54,381 nucleotides of DNA, from the NCBI GenBank assembly GCA_902705825.1, contig CACSIL010000053.1, forward strand, positions 104,261 to 158,641. Reading direction: 5' to 3'. Positions 9,301 through 16,378 of this stretch are shown here, one piece after another. The notes under the pieces were generated by a model. It was given only the letters and a program-made list of their open reading frames with translations, searched no databases and was not told the origin of the DNA. The DNA is from Halioglobus japonicus (GTDB lineage: Bacteria; Pseudomonadota; Gammaproteobacteria; Pseudomonadales; Halieaceae). Both the position numbers and the translations under genes were made by a program. Position 1 is the first letter of the stretch. Each line of letters starts with the position of its first letter.

Positions 9301-9716
9301 ACGACAGGCGGTATGCGGTGCTGGTTGGAGTGCAATTTATTGTAGGTGTTGAGTAGCGAATCCTCTCTATTTTGTCCCACGTAAAACACCAGCGTGGCAC
9401 TGGCGCGGCCAGTCGAGGAGGTGGAGTAGACGTGCTCTACACCGGGGATTTGCGACAGCAGTTTTTCCAGCGGGATGGTCACCTGTCGCTCGACCTGCGC
9501 CGCGCTGAGTCCCGGCACCTCAACCAATACGTCGACCATGGGCACCACGATCTGTGGTTCTTCCTCTCGGGGGGTATACAACAGTGCCAGTACGCCCGCG
9601 GCCAGAGCGAGCAGGAAAATCACTTTTGGCAGCCCGCCGCCCAGCGCGTAGTGCACGATGCCGTTGATCGCGTTGCCTATCGCGCGGCCGTAGCGGCCCT
9701 CCTCAATGCTCGACAC
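6381..9716 (-). CDS. RND-family efflux pump, inner-membrane permease
   Basis: About 1111 aa, the usual size for RND pumps, with 12 expected helices and two large periplasmic loops. The TM4 proton-relay pair is present in SLGLLVDDPITGVDNISRF, and the first loop starts after the TM1 segment VIFLLALAAGVLALLY. The GTG at 9716 is preferred: it has a GGA ribosome site 7 nt upstream and overlaps the regulator by 14 nt, whereas the longer TTG start at 9740 has no clear ribosome site. The gene lies between its probable regulator and its adaptor. The two aspartates in TM4 fit drug- or HAE1-type pumps rather than a metal pump, but the substrate is not readable from sequence. Confidence 0.92.
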   Translation of the reverse strand: MSSIEEGRYGRAIGNAINGIVHYALGGGLPKVIFLLALAAGVLALLYTPREEEPQIVVPMVDVLVEVPGLSAAQVERQVTIPLEKLLSQIPGVEHVYSTSSTGRASATLVFYVGQNREDSLLNTYNKLHSNQHRIPPVVSSWLVHPVEVDDVPIVMLGLWSMNADRYSDYELRRIADEVSTVLQGIPEAGEVNVVGGRPRTIKILINPESMGARKTTTADIVSALAVSNVRRSAGNWTLSNDSIELEVGDFVADSKALETLVVNVIDSVPVYLRDVARIEDGPAESDSYTWIDFTAAHPAARADTAAGASHPMVAISVAKQRGANAVTVAQAVHGAMAHLQDTLLPPDVQVEVLRDYGQTADEKVNDLTASLAFAIVTVVMFIGVFLGWRAAVVVGLAVPICYGITLGLDYAMGYTINRVTLFALILSLGLLVDDPITGVDNISRFMHRTSMPLRERVVAAIAEIRTPLILSTVTIVVAFLPLAFITGMMGPYMAPMAFNVPVSVIASTLVAFLVTPWLASRLLVAPPGSSGADIAAPQDSFYRRAMAPVIGHRGRAKALLWLVLALFIATAILPLLRAVPLKLLPFDNKNEVQVLIDMPESASLEQTAAVTREVANQVRRLPEVMAIAAFVGVASPIDFNGLVRRYYLREGAHMGELRLTLADKSRRAQQSHAIVLRLRELLAPINHDGVKIKVVEVPPGPPVLSTLVAEIYGDTLTPYSTQQAAATTLLDRLSREAHVVELDSTIADAQERRRFVTDKQKAALSGVATEDIASTLAMANAGYTAGYLQLEREARPLPMELRLDPHLRVSQQGFESLLVKGRQGVTKASTDQGLDIAPQPLVPLGELGRFQQSTADQTIHHKDLRPVVYVMAELNGRTPAEVIADLSADEGAPARDSAPWYARTYLNSGGGDSWQLPADTSVVWGGEGEWRITVDVFRDMGLGYLFALLVIFAMLQLQTRSTALALIIMSSIPLTIIGIMPGFWLMNQFGERVVGGAPDPVLFTATAMIGMIALAGIVVRNSLILVEFISQARARGDTVQEALLQAGAVRMRPVMLTAGTTVLGNLIITLDPVFSGLALAIIFGIIASTLLTLIVVPAVYLLVFDEDVTA

Positions 9717-10002
9717 AGTAAATTCCGTGCAGGGTTTCAATCATTGCGGTGACGTGGGCGCTGGTGAGTGAGTAGAAAATGCGTTGCCCATCGCGCCGCG
9801 TGGCGACGATTTTGTCATCGCGCAGGCGCGCCAGGTGTTGCGAAATAGCGGATTGGCTGAGCCCGGTTAACTCTTCCAGTTCTCCGGCGGTGTGTTCACG
9901 AGTCACCAGTGCACACAGCACCAGCAGTCGATTGGGATTGGACAGCGATTTGAGCAGTGCCGACGCCTGCTGGACGTTGCTGCGCATGCGTTCAATATCC
10001 AT
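9703..10002 (-). CDS. ArsR-family repressor, YgaV/BigR/SqrR-like (probable reactive-sulfur sensor)
   Basis: A 99-aa winged-helix protein: helix-turn-helix LTGLSQSAISQHLARLRDD and wing ATRRDGQRIFYSL. It lacks the ELCVCDL metal site of ArsR/SmtB. It does have Cys30 (LLVLCAL) and Cys96 (GIYCVEH), the spacing of the persulfide/disulfide-forming pair of E. coli YgaV, BigR and SqrR. It therefore probably senses sulfide, persulfide or a related oxidant rather than metal. The ATG at 10002 is preferred over GTG at 10008 because GGGG lies 5 nt upstream. It is the first gene of the operon with the RND pump, and its own promoter carries a perfect dyad, so autorepression and co-control of the pump are likely. 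Confidence 0.87.
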   Translation of the reverse strand: MDIERMRSNVQQASALLKSLSNPNRLLVLCALVTREHTAGELEELTGLSQSAISQHLARLRDDKIVATRRDGQRIFYSLTSAHVTAMIETLHGIYCVEH

Positions 10003-10041
10003 AGACACCCCGGCCCTCGATTTGCCACTGTGATCAGCAAC

Positions 10042-10070
10042 ATATTAGATAAATCTAATATACGAGTCAA
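10042..10070 (-). promoter_or_regulatory. Sigma-70 promoter with embedded dyad operator (arsR-RND operon)
   Basis: Read leftwards: TTGACT (10065-10070), a 17-bp spacer and TAATAT (10042-10047), close to consensus. A perfect inverted repeat, ATATTAGAT-AA-ATCTAATAT (10042-10061), covers the -10 box and most of the spacer. It starts 40 bp before the regulator ATG. This is the expected place for an ArsR-type repressor to act. Confidence 0.8.
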
Positions 10071-10189
10071 CGCAGGATGCGGGGTTCAGGGCAGGCGCTG
10101 CCCCACTGGTATCGCATGTCACTTCCGGGGGTGTAGAGGCTTGCGTAGGGACAATCAGCTCTTTCCCCTCATACAGGCCTCCCAATATC

Positions 10190-11077
10190 TTAAGCGCCGA
10201 TAAGCTGCATTGCATCGGGGCGCAAATGCCCCTGCGAAATCTCATCCTGCAGCTGTGACTCACTGAGCTCTCCGTCTTGCAGTGCCTCGCGCACCAGATT
10301 AAAGAAGAAGGCTTCCTGCTTTGGGTCGGGGTGGGTGTCATAGGTGCCGGCGAACTTGTAGTCACCGAACAGGGCGCGACGACCACGTCGCAACCAGTGG
10401 CGGGGCGGGAATAGCTGGAAAGTGTCGGCGGGGCGATAGTCGATCTTCAGGCCGGTCTTCCAGGGCTGGGTTTTGCGTTTGGTGTTGTGTAGCAGCTTGG
10501 TGTTTTCGTCCAGATGATCGAAATCATTCCACTGGTTTTCCAGCGCCGCGATGGTGCCGGGCCTTTCCAGTTTTAACGAGATCCAATCCATGTAATCGCG
10601 CTTGACCGGCTCGAACATTTCGGCGAAGTCTCTCTCGAACTGCCAGTGGGTGAGCTGTGCGCAGTCCAGCAACATCACGCTGCTGGCGAAGGCGCCCTGG
10701 CGGCCCTTGCGACCTGTCTTTGGTCGGCACATGATGGCGGCGCCGGCCATATCGCGCTGTAGCAGCTCCCAGATATCGCCGATGGCGAAAATATCCGGGT
10801 CCATGATCACGGCGCGGCCCTCATACCCCATCAATTGCGGCGGTGTGAAGCGCAGCGGTGTGAAAGACTGCAGATCATCGTTGAGCCAGGGGCGCATCTC
10901 GCCGTCGCGACGATAGACCTGCCCTTCACGTTCCAGCATGCAGGGGTAGTCTTTCACCTCGACAAGTTTCACGTCGAATTTGTCGGCGTGCGCGGAACGC
11001 TTGCGCAGTGAGTAACGGCTCACCAGTGCGCCCAGCATTTGTTTGTGGTTGGTGTGTATGAATACGGTGGGTTTCAA
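10190..11077 (-). CDS. GT8-like putative glycosyltransferase, paralogue 1
   Basis: A 295-aa protein homologous over its full length to the products at 12292-13236 and 17337-18251. Shared motifs are VFIHTN near the N-terminus, DKFDVK, WLNDDLQSFTPLRF, a DxD-like DPDIFAIGDI, a SSVMLLDC strand and LLHNTKRKTQPWKTG. The DxD and the final H...KTQPWK resemble GT8 enzymes with a GT-A fold, so it probably uses a nucleotide-sugar and a divalent metal. The start is taken as TTG at 11077, aligned with the paralogues and preceded by GAGAAG; a longer ATG start at 11275 would add 66 unrelated residues and overlap the divergent gene. Donor and acceptor are unknown. The surrounding genes suggest surface-glycan assembly. 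Confidence 0.75.
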   Translation of the reverse strand: MKPTVFIHTNHKQMLGALVSRYSLRKRSAHADKFDVKLVEVKDYPCMLEREGQVYRRDGEMRPWLNDDLQSFTPLRFTPPQLMGYEGRAVIMDPDIFAIGDIWELLQRDMAGAAIMCRPKTGRKGRQGAFASSVMLLDCAQLTHWQFERDFAEMFEPVKRDYMDWISLKLERPGTIAALENQWNDFDHLDENTKLLHNTKRKTQPWKTGLKIDYRPADTFQLFPPRHWLRRGRRALFGDYKFAGTYDTHPDPKQEAFFFNLVREALQDGELSESQLQDEISQGHLRPDAMQLIGA

Positions 11078-11216
11078 ACTGTTTCTTCTCGCGAGGAATC
11101 TGTAGGATAGTTTACCGCCAGCATGCTGTTCCACAAACGACTGGCTTTGGCAATTTTTGGAGCGATGCTCCCCGGCCGCGCGCCGTATACCGCGATAAAA
11201 ATGATGAGGACGCCGC

Positions 11217-12317
11217 GTGGGCGAGGGATCTATCACAGTCTGGTGTCTGCTTGGCAAAAAGGCCGGGGATAACACCCAGGTGCGAGCGCTGGCTGAAGAG
11301 CTGGGCTGGGGCTATCAGGAAAAGCGTATCGCCGCCCGGTCCTGGGAGCTGTTAGTGCATCTCGGCGGAGGTGCGACGCTGGCCGGTATTGATCGCTCTC
11401 AATCGAGTGAACTCGCCGCGCCCTGGCCGGATATCGTCATCAGCGCGGGACGGCGCAATGAACCGGTTGCGCGCTGGATTCAGCAGCAGTCCGGCGGCAG
11501 CGCGCGCCTGGTGCATATCGGCCGCCCCTGGGCGCCGCTGTCTACCTGGGATCTGATCGTCACCACACCGCAGTATTTTTTGCCCGAACGCGCCAATATT
11601 GTGCACAACAACCTGCCGCTGCATCGCTTCACCCCGGAGGATTTCAGCCGGGCTGAGCAATTCCGGCCACAGTTTGAACACCTGCCGCGCCCCTGGGTGG
11701 CGGTATTGATGGGGGGGGACAGCGGCCGTTTTGTGATGACGGCAGAGAAGGGCGCGCGTCTGGGTGAGCTTGCTCAGGCGCTGGCGTCAGCCGCGGGAGG
11801 GGCGGTGCTGGCCACCGACAGCCCACGCACGCCGCGCGCTGCCGGCGATGCTATGCAGGCACAGCTGCAAGCGCCATACCTCTGTCATCGCTGGCACGGG
11901 TCGGGTGATAATCCCTATCAGGGGCTGTTGGCGCTGGCTGATGCCTTTGTTGTCACCGGAGAGTCCATGTCCATGCTGGGCGAAGCGGTGGATACCGGTA
12001 AGCCCCTGTATATTTTCGATGTGGGCGATACCGCGAGTTGGTGGCGCCTGTCGCACAGTTATCGCTACAAACCCCTCACGCACCGTTTTGCCATGCGCTT
12101 TGGGCCACAGCGAATGCGGCGCGATATCGGCAATATTCAGGATGCGTTGGTGGATTCAGGCAGGGCGCAGTGGCTGCTGCCAACGACAATCGCCGCGGCA
12201 GCGCAGGGGTTACAGATACGTCGGGAACAAGCGCCCGTTGCAGAGCGCGGCCCGGTCGCGCGCGCCGACCTGCAGCGTGCAGCGCAGGCGGTCAGGCAGC
12301 TTGTGATATCGCAGTGA
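11217..12317 (+). CDS. ELM1/GtrOC1-family putative glycosyltransferase
   Basis: A 366-aa member of the 'mitochondrial fission ELM1' family (DUF1022), which in bacteria is regarded as GT-B-like. Recognisable parts are LLGKKAGDNTQVRALAEELG at the N-terminus, VISAGRRNEPVARWI, HIGRPWAPLSTWDLIVTTPQY, AVLMGGDSGRF and a donor-site-like VTGESMSMLGEAVDTGKPLYIFD near residues 245-267. Translation starts at GTG with GAGG 7 nt upstream. It is transcribed divergently from paralogue 1 and its 3' end overlaps paralogue 2 by 26 nt tail to tail. A run of eight G bases lies in the MGGDSG motif. Its precise sugar is unknown; by context it takes part in the same glycan pathway. Confidence 0.85.
   Translation: MGEGSITVWCLLGKKAGDNTQVRALAEELGWGYQEKRIAARSWELLVHLGGGATLAGIDRSQSSELAAPWPDIVISAGRRNEPVARWIQQQSGGSARLVHIGRPWAPLSTWDLIVTTPQYFLPERANIVHNNLPLHRFTPEDFSRAEQFRPQFEHLPRPWVAVLMGGDSGRFVMTAEKGARLGELAQALASAAGGAVLATDSPRTPRAAGDAMQAQLQAPYLCHRWHGSGDNPYQGLLALADAFVVTGESMSMLGEAVDTGKPLYIFDVGDTASWWRLSHSYRYKPLTHRFAMRFGPQRMRRDIGNIQDALVDSGRAQWLLPTTIAAAAQGLQIRREQAPVAERGPVARADLQRAAQAVRQLVISQ
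11711..11718 (+). repeat. G8 homopolymer in ELM1-family gene
   Basis: Eight consecutive G bases encode part of the MGG turn (ATG GGG GGG GAC). Gly is mostly GGC or GGT in these genes, so GGG GGG is atypical. Such tracts can slip during replication and would frameshift the gene at about mid-length. Confidence 0.6.
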
Positions 12318-13236
12318 GCGGGTGCAGGGGTGCTGGCGGTAGATCCGGTGTTTTTGCCAGAATCTCCAGTGCATCGTGACGCACGTGGTTCTGCGCCATT
12401 TCATTGCGCAAGAAGTCCTCGCTGATTTTCCCCTGTTCCACACATTCCTTGAGCAGACCGAAGAAAAACACTTCCTGATTGTGGTCGGGGTGCTGTTTGT
12501 AATTGCCGAGAAACGCGTACTCGCCGAATAACTTACGCCGCGCACGCATCACCCACGCCGCCGGCGGGAACAGTCGGAAACGCTCTGCTGGACGCCAGTC
12601 TGTGGGCAGCCCGGTTTTCCAGGGCTGGGTCTTGCGCCTTGTGGTGTGCAGCATTTTTGTCTGCAGGGTGAATTTGTCGAAGTCGTTCCACTCGGCTTCA
12701 AAGAAATCCAGTGTGTCGCGATCTTCTTCTTTCAGGCATATCCACGGCTGGTAGTCCTGGGTGAAATCAAACATGGCTTCAAATTTCTTCTGCGCATCCC
12801 AGTGCGGCAGCTTGGCGCAGTCGAGCAGCATTACGCTGCTGGCCATGCACTTGTCGATCAGCCCTTTGGGCCCGGAGCGCATACGGCACATGATGGCTTT
12901 GCCGTGCATGTCGCGGCTGAGCAGCTCCCATATGTCAGTCACTGCAAAGATATCCGGATCGATGACCACGGCGCGGCCCTCGTAGCCCATCAGTTTTGGC
13001 GGCATGAAGCGGGTCGGTGTGAAGGACTGTAAATCGTCATTCATCCAGGTGCGTTTGACGCCGTCGCGCAGGTATTCCTGGCCTTCGCGAGCGGCGAAGA
13101 AGGGGTAGTCACGGGTATCCATGATCTGCACGTCGAATTTGTCATTGTTGGTGGAATAGCGGCGCAGTGCGTGCTCTGCGACGATGGCACCGGTAATTTG
13201 CTTGTGGTTTGTCTGGATAAATACGCAGGCTTTCAT
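12292..13236 (-). CDS. GT8-like putative glycosyltransferase, paralogue 2
   Basis: A 314-aa paralogue of the products at 10190-11077 and 17337-18251. It begins MKACVFIQTNHKQITGA and keeps WMNDDLQSFTPTRF, MGYEGRAVVIDPDIFA with the DxD-like motif, ASSVMLLDC and LHTTRRKTQPWKTGLPTDW. It starts with ATG. Upstream (13263-13268) the leftward strand reads TATAAT, a good -10 box with a poor -35. The gene is convergent with the ELM1-family gene and separated by 118 bp from the lipid operon upstream. Function is inferred as a sugar transferase from the motifs; an uncharacterised nucleotide-sugar-binding role is the alternative. Confidence 0.75.
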   Translation of the reverse strand: MKACVFIQTNHKQITGAIVAEHALRRYSTNNDKFDVQIMDTRDYPFFAAREGQEYLRDGVKRTWMNDDLQSFTPTRFMPPKLMGYEGRAVVIDPDIFAVTDIWELLSRDMHGKAIMCRMRSGPKGLIDKCMASSVMLLDCAKLPHWDAQKKFEAMFDFTQDYQPWICLKEEDRDTLDFFEAEWNDFDKFTLQTKMLHTTRRKTQPWKTGLPTDWRPAERFRLFPPAAWVMRARRKLFGEYAFLGNYKQHPDHNQEVFFFGLLKECVEQGKISEDFLRNEMAQNHVRHDALEILAKTPDLPPAPLHPLTAISQAA

Positions 13237-13354
13237 GGCTTCGCCGAGGCTGTTAGAAGGTGATTATATTGGCCGAAACTATAAAGGAATATGGCCTGTT
13301 TTTCCATTTCCGGGAGTCTGGTTTCAGCGTAAATAGTACGTGGTATAGGTCGGT

Positions 13355-14308
13355 TTACTTGAAGATGCCGCGGCGATAGAGGCCCCAGAAGAACGCCCAA
13401 AGATGGATGAGCGGGGCGCGGCGGACCTTGTCGGGGATGTGAATCTCCTCCCCGGAATGGCGCTCCAGCTTCCAGGCGATGTAGTCGAGCCCGCCATCAA
13501 AGGTAAACAGGCCCTTGACCAGTCTCAAAATGGAGAGCAGCTTGCCCTGACCGCGGCGCATTGCCCAGGCCAGTACCGTCCAGCGCCGCCTGATGCGGCC
13601 GGGTTGGCTGGTATAGCGCCATTCCTCTTCCTGCTGGAATAACGAAAAGCCGCTGCCGAGGCTCCCGGCGTGATACTGGGTGAGGGTGATATAGAAATCG
13701 CGTGAGGCTTGCGCCAGTTCCTGCGCTCGCCCGCTGCGCTCCGTGCGTAGCTCTGTGGCATAGCTCAGTCCGAGGGACTGCTCCCACAGGGAGGTGAGGC
13801 TGCCCTCCGCTGGCAGTGCTGGCAGGGCGTTGCGCAGCAGTGTTTGTGCGGCTGTCGTCAGCGCAGATTCAATCTGCGATCGCATCTGTGCATCGCGGAC
13901 AGACAGAATGCGCGTCGGCTGTGCAAAACGGCCCCAGATATAGGATTGGAACCAGGCCGGTGAGCACCCGCGCTGAAAGTCGCGCAGCGAGATTATCGTC
14001 ACTTTGCTGCGCAGTATCCGTGTTATGGGTGCATCCCCCACCGCGTGTTGCTCGGCATAGTACACATTGGGTGGAAGCAGCCAGTTGGCCACGGCCGGCA
14101 GCGGCCGTTGATAGGCCGCGCGATAACTGTCGCAAATCAGGTAGAGATCCAGAAGGCCGTCATAGATATCACCGCTGCGCAGGCAGGAGCCGTATACCAG
14201 TGTGGCGCAAATGGCGTTGTGGTGACGCGTTTGCAGTTGCTCCAGCAGTGCGGCCAGCGTCGGGTCGTTGTCGGCATCCGGGTCGTTAACAGGCGGATAG
14301 GCACTCAC
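13355..14308 (-). CDS. Tam41-like CDP-diacylglycerol synthase (nucleotidyltransferase fold)
   Basis: A 317-aa protein resembling mitochondrial Tam41/TAMM41 phosphatidate cytidylyltransferase. A minimal nucleotidyltransferase core is visible near residues 38-57 (VYGSCLRSGDIYDGLLDLYL, with Asp47, Asp50 and Asp54 as candidate metal ligands). It is followed by NWLLPPNVYYAEQ, KVTIISLRDF, and YIWGRFAQPTRILSVRD, which matches the Tam41 signature LYIAGRLQKPVKIISV, and then a downstream GLSYATELR. By family it would make CDP-DAG from phosphatidate and CTP at the inner face of the membrane. It starts at GTG overlapping the diacylglycerol kinase stop by 4 nt; that kinase makes phosphatidate, its expected substrate. 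It is not related to CdsA, a polytopic membrane protein. A different lipid or sugar nucleotidyl transfer is possible. Confidence 0.78.
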   Translation of the reverse strand: MSAYPPVNDPDADNDPTLAALLEQLQTRHHNAICATLVYGSCLRSGDIYDGLLDLYLICDSYRAAYQRPLPAVANWLLPPNVYYAEQHAVGDAPITRILRSKVTIISLRDFQRGCSPAWFQSYIWGRFAQPTRILSVRDAQMRSQIESALTTAAQTLLRNALPALPAEGSLTSLWEQSLGLSYATELRTERSGRAQELAQASRDFYITLTQYHAGSLGSGFSLFQQEEEWRYTSQPGRIRRRWTVLAWAMRRGQGKLLSILRLVKGLFTFDGGLDYIAWKLERHSGEEIHIPDKVRRAPLIHLWAFFWGLYRRGIFK

Positions 14309-15270
14309 AGGCGCAGGAACTCCAGTGGCTCGCTGGCGCTGATCTGCGCCGATTCACCAACCTCAACCAGTTCTCCGTCGAGATTGATTTTTCCCGACAT
14401 CGCCAGGCGAAGTCGGTCGGCATTGTAACTGCGGTATCCGCTTTGTGGAATGGCATTGCGGTTGGGGTGGCCGCGCACGATGGAGAAAAATGTGCGAGCA
14501 AAGCGCGTACAACCCTGCTCCATCAAGGTCAGGCGAATCGCACCCGGCTGCTGGCTCCAGAAGGGCCGCATACCGAAGGACAGGCGTTGCAGGGTGCTAA
14601 CGGCAAGGATGAGGGTATCGTATTGTGCCGGCTCCCCGTCATCCAGTGTCAACGTGATGTCGACATGACGGTTGAACGCCGGGTCATTGCGCAGCACACC
14701 CCACACGGTGCGCACGGTGCCAAGCGCGAGGCTGAAATCGTCGCGCAAACCACGTGAGTGGATTTCCCGGTGCGCGTATTCGGTGCCGTGAATAACGGCG
14801 CCGCCACCGAGAAACATACAGTATCGAGCTTGCTCCGTGCTGTCTGTCACGACACGCATCAGGGCGCGCCGCGCCAGTTTGCCTGTGGTATCGCGCTCGC
14901 TTTCACACCACTGACAGAAACGGTTTACCGCCTTGCGCAGCGAGCCGCGCACCCCGATGTCACCGGCATTCATATTGGCGGTGCCGCCTGGCAGTAGTGC
15001 TATCAATGGAGGCCGGTCAAACACTTTTGACTCCAACAACTCGCCCAGAACCGCTGACACCGTGCCGTCGCCGCCGTTGATCGCCAGCACGCCAATATCC
15101 AGAGCAGCCAGTTCTGCCAGCGCGGGAGCAATATCTGCCTCGCTATGGGTAATGCGATGGTGTATGCCCGGTTGGCCCGCGATACGCGCCTGTATGCGCT
15201 CGAACTGGTCACGGTTGTGGCCACTACCGGGATTGCTAATCAAACCTACCGGACTGGCCGGTAGATTCAC
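14305..15270 (-). CDS. Diacylglycerol/lipid kinase family protein (DagK/YegS-like)
   Basis: A 321-aa lipid kinase catalytic domain: GLISNPGSGHNR at residues 8-19, the nucleotide-binding INGGDGTVSAVL and ALLPGGTANMNAGDIG. This family phosphorylates diacylglycerol or related lipids with ATP. Translation starts at GTG, one base overlapping the stop of the DUF3108 gene (TAGTG), and the next gene overlaps by 4 nt, so the three genes are translationally coupled. With the Tam41-like enzyme it would turn diacylglycerol into phosphatidate and then CDP-DAG, suggesting a recycling or salvage branch of phospholipid metabolism. Confidence 0.88.
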   Translation of the reverse strand: MNLPASPVGLISNPGSGHNRDQFERIQARIAGQPGIHHRITHSEADIAPALAELAALDIGVLAINGGDGTVSAVLGELLESKVFDRPPLIALLPGGTANMNAGDIGVRGSLRKAVNRFCQWCESERDTTGKLARRALMRVVTDSTEQARYCMFLGGGAVIHGTEYAHREIHSRGLRDDFSLALGTVRTVWGVLRNDPAFNRHVDITLTLDDGEPAQYDTLILAVSTLQRLSFGMRPFWSQQPGAIRLTLMEQGCTRFARTFFSIVRGHPNRNAIPQSGYRSYNADRLRLAMSGKINLDGELVEVGESAQISASEPLEFLRL

Positions 15271-16106
15271 TAGTGTGCCGCCCTCATTGTGACAGATTTT
15301 AGCTTGATTTCGGTGCCGCCGATACGCGGTGCATCGCCGCGTATCTGCAGTGGCAGGCCGGTTGCGGGGTCGAAAAACAAGATGATTTCACCGTCGAGGC
15401 CCAGCACACTGAAATCATCGTCGTCTACGAGTGAATCTTCCGGGCTGGCCTGAATAGCCACCGCAATGGTGTCAACTTTGCCGCTTACGGGGTCTTGCCC
15501 GGTGACGCTGTAATTCGCGTCTACGGGAATACCGTTGCCGCTGGTCAGTTTTACGCGATAGAAATTCAAATCGGTATTTACGATGACTTCCATCGATTTA
15601 TTTGGTCCCTGTGCCTGCAACTGCGCCGCGAGCAGTATTAGCATGTAGGGACTGGTGACTACGGTATCGCCCCTGGAAGCGGGATAGTCCAGATACTTTG
15701 TATTGGTGATGGGCCACTGGCTCGCTGGTGCGTCGCTGTTAGCCGGGGCATTGCGGCGCTCGCGGAGTATGTGATCGGAATTGTACTGGTACGACTTCAT
15801 ACGCTGTTCTTTCCCGCTGCTGATGCGCGCACGCGAAAGGACGCGGCCGGTGGCGGCTTCAAAGCTTACCTGCAGCTTCTCCGAATTGTCGACCACCGAG
15901 CTCATGACATCGAGTACCCACTCATTCGGTTTGCCGGCAACGGGCAGAACTTCCAGGCGCGATTTGGCCGTGGCCCAGAATGCCTTTTGCTCGTATTCCA
16001 GTACCTGCCAGCTGGGCAGATTGGGAAGCGCATTTTCAGCCGCGTGGGCAAGGCTCACCATTGCCAGTGATAATAAAATAATGAGTTGTTTGTATAGCTT
16101 GATCAT
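15270..16106 (-). CDS. DUF3108 family periplasmic protein
   Basis: A 278-aa protein with a Sec signal peptide (MIKLYKQLIILLSLAMVSLAHA). The mature part has beta-rich segments of the DUF3108 type, such as WQVLEYEQKAFWATAKSRLEVLP, TGRVLSRARISSGKEQRMKSY and LGLDGEIILFFDPATGLPLQI. The ATG at 16106 is chosen because it begins the signal peptide; an upstream in-frame start adds 41 residues that look non-coding. It is the first gene of the DUF3108 - lipid kinase - Tam41-like operon. DUF3108 proteins have no settled function; a periplasmic lipid- or polysaccharide-related role is a guess from context. Confidence 0.8.
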   Translation of the reverse strand: MIKLYKQLIILLSLAMVSLAHAAENALPNLPSWQVLEYEQKAFWATAKSRLEVLPVAGKPNEWVLDVMSSVVDNSEKLQVSFEAATGRVLSRARISSGKEQRMKSYQYNSDHILRERRNAPANSDAPASQWPITNTKYLDYPASRGDTVVTSPYMLILLAAQLQAQGPNKSMEVIVNTDLNFYRVKLTSGNGIPVDANYSVTGQDPVSGKVDTIAVAIQASPEDSLVDDDDFSVLGLDGEIILFFDPATGLPLQIRGDAPRIGGTEIKLKSVTMRAAH

Positions 16107-16324
16107 GGGAGACAACCATAGTGATGAAACGGGGTAATGTGAGGTCAGAACCGCGGCGGGCAGAATAATTCCCGAGTAGTCATCGCGAGCCTGACCAGCG
16201 ACAATTATACACGCTTGAGTCTGAATCACCCGAAGGCCCGAATATTGTATTTGTCTTGCAAATCAATTGCTTGCGCTAGTTGCACGAAAGCCGTTAAAAA
16301 TACCAGACAATCTTGAGAATAGCC

Positions 16325-16354
16325 TTGGCATCCTATACCCTTCGCCGCTTATAT
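16325..16354 (+). promoter_or_regulatory. Possible promoter of the sulfotransferase-glycosyltransferase operon
   Basis: TTGGCA (16325-16330), an 18-bp spacer and TTATAT (16349-16354), with the ATG 25 bp further on. Reasonable but not strong. The 272-bp gap (16107-16378) also has to hold the promoter of the divergent DUF3108 operon, which I could not place. Confidence 0.35.
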
Positions 16355-16378
16355 CTGCCCTGATCAGGGGAATTCTAC

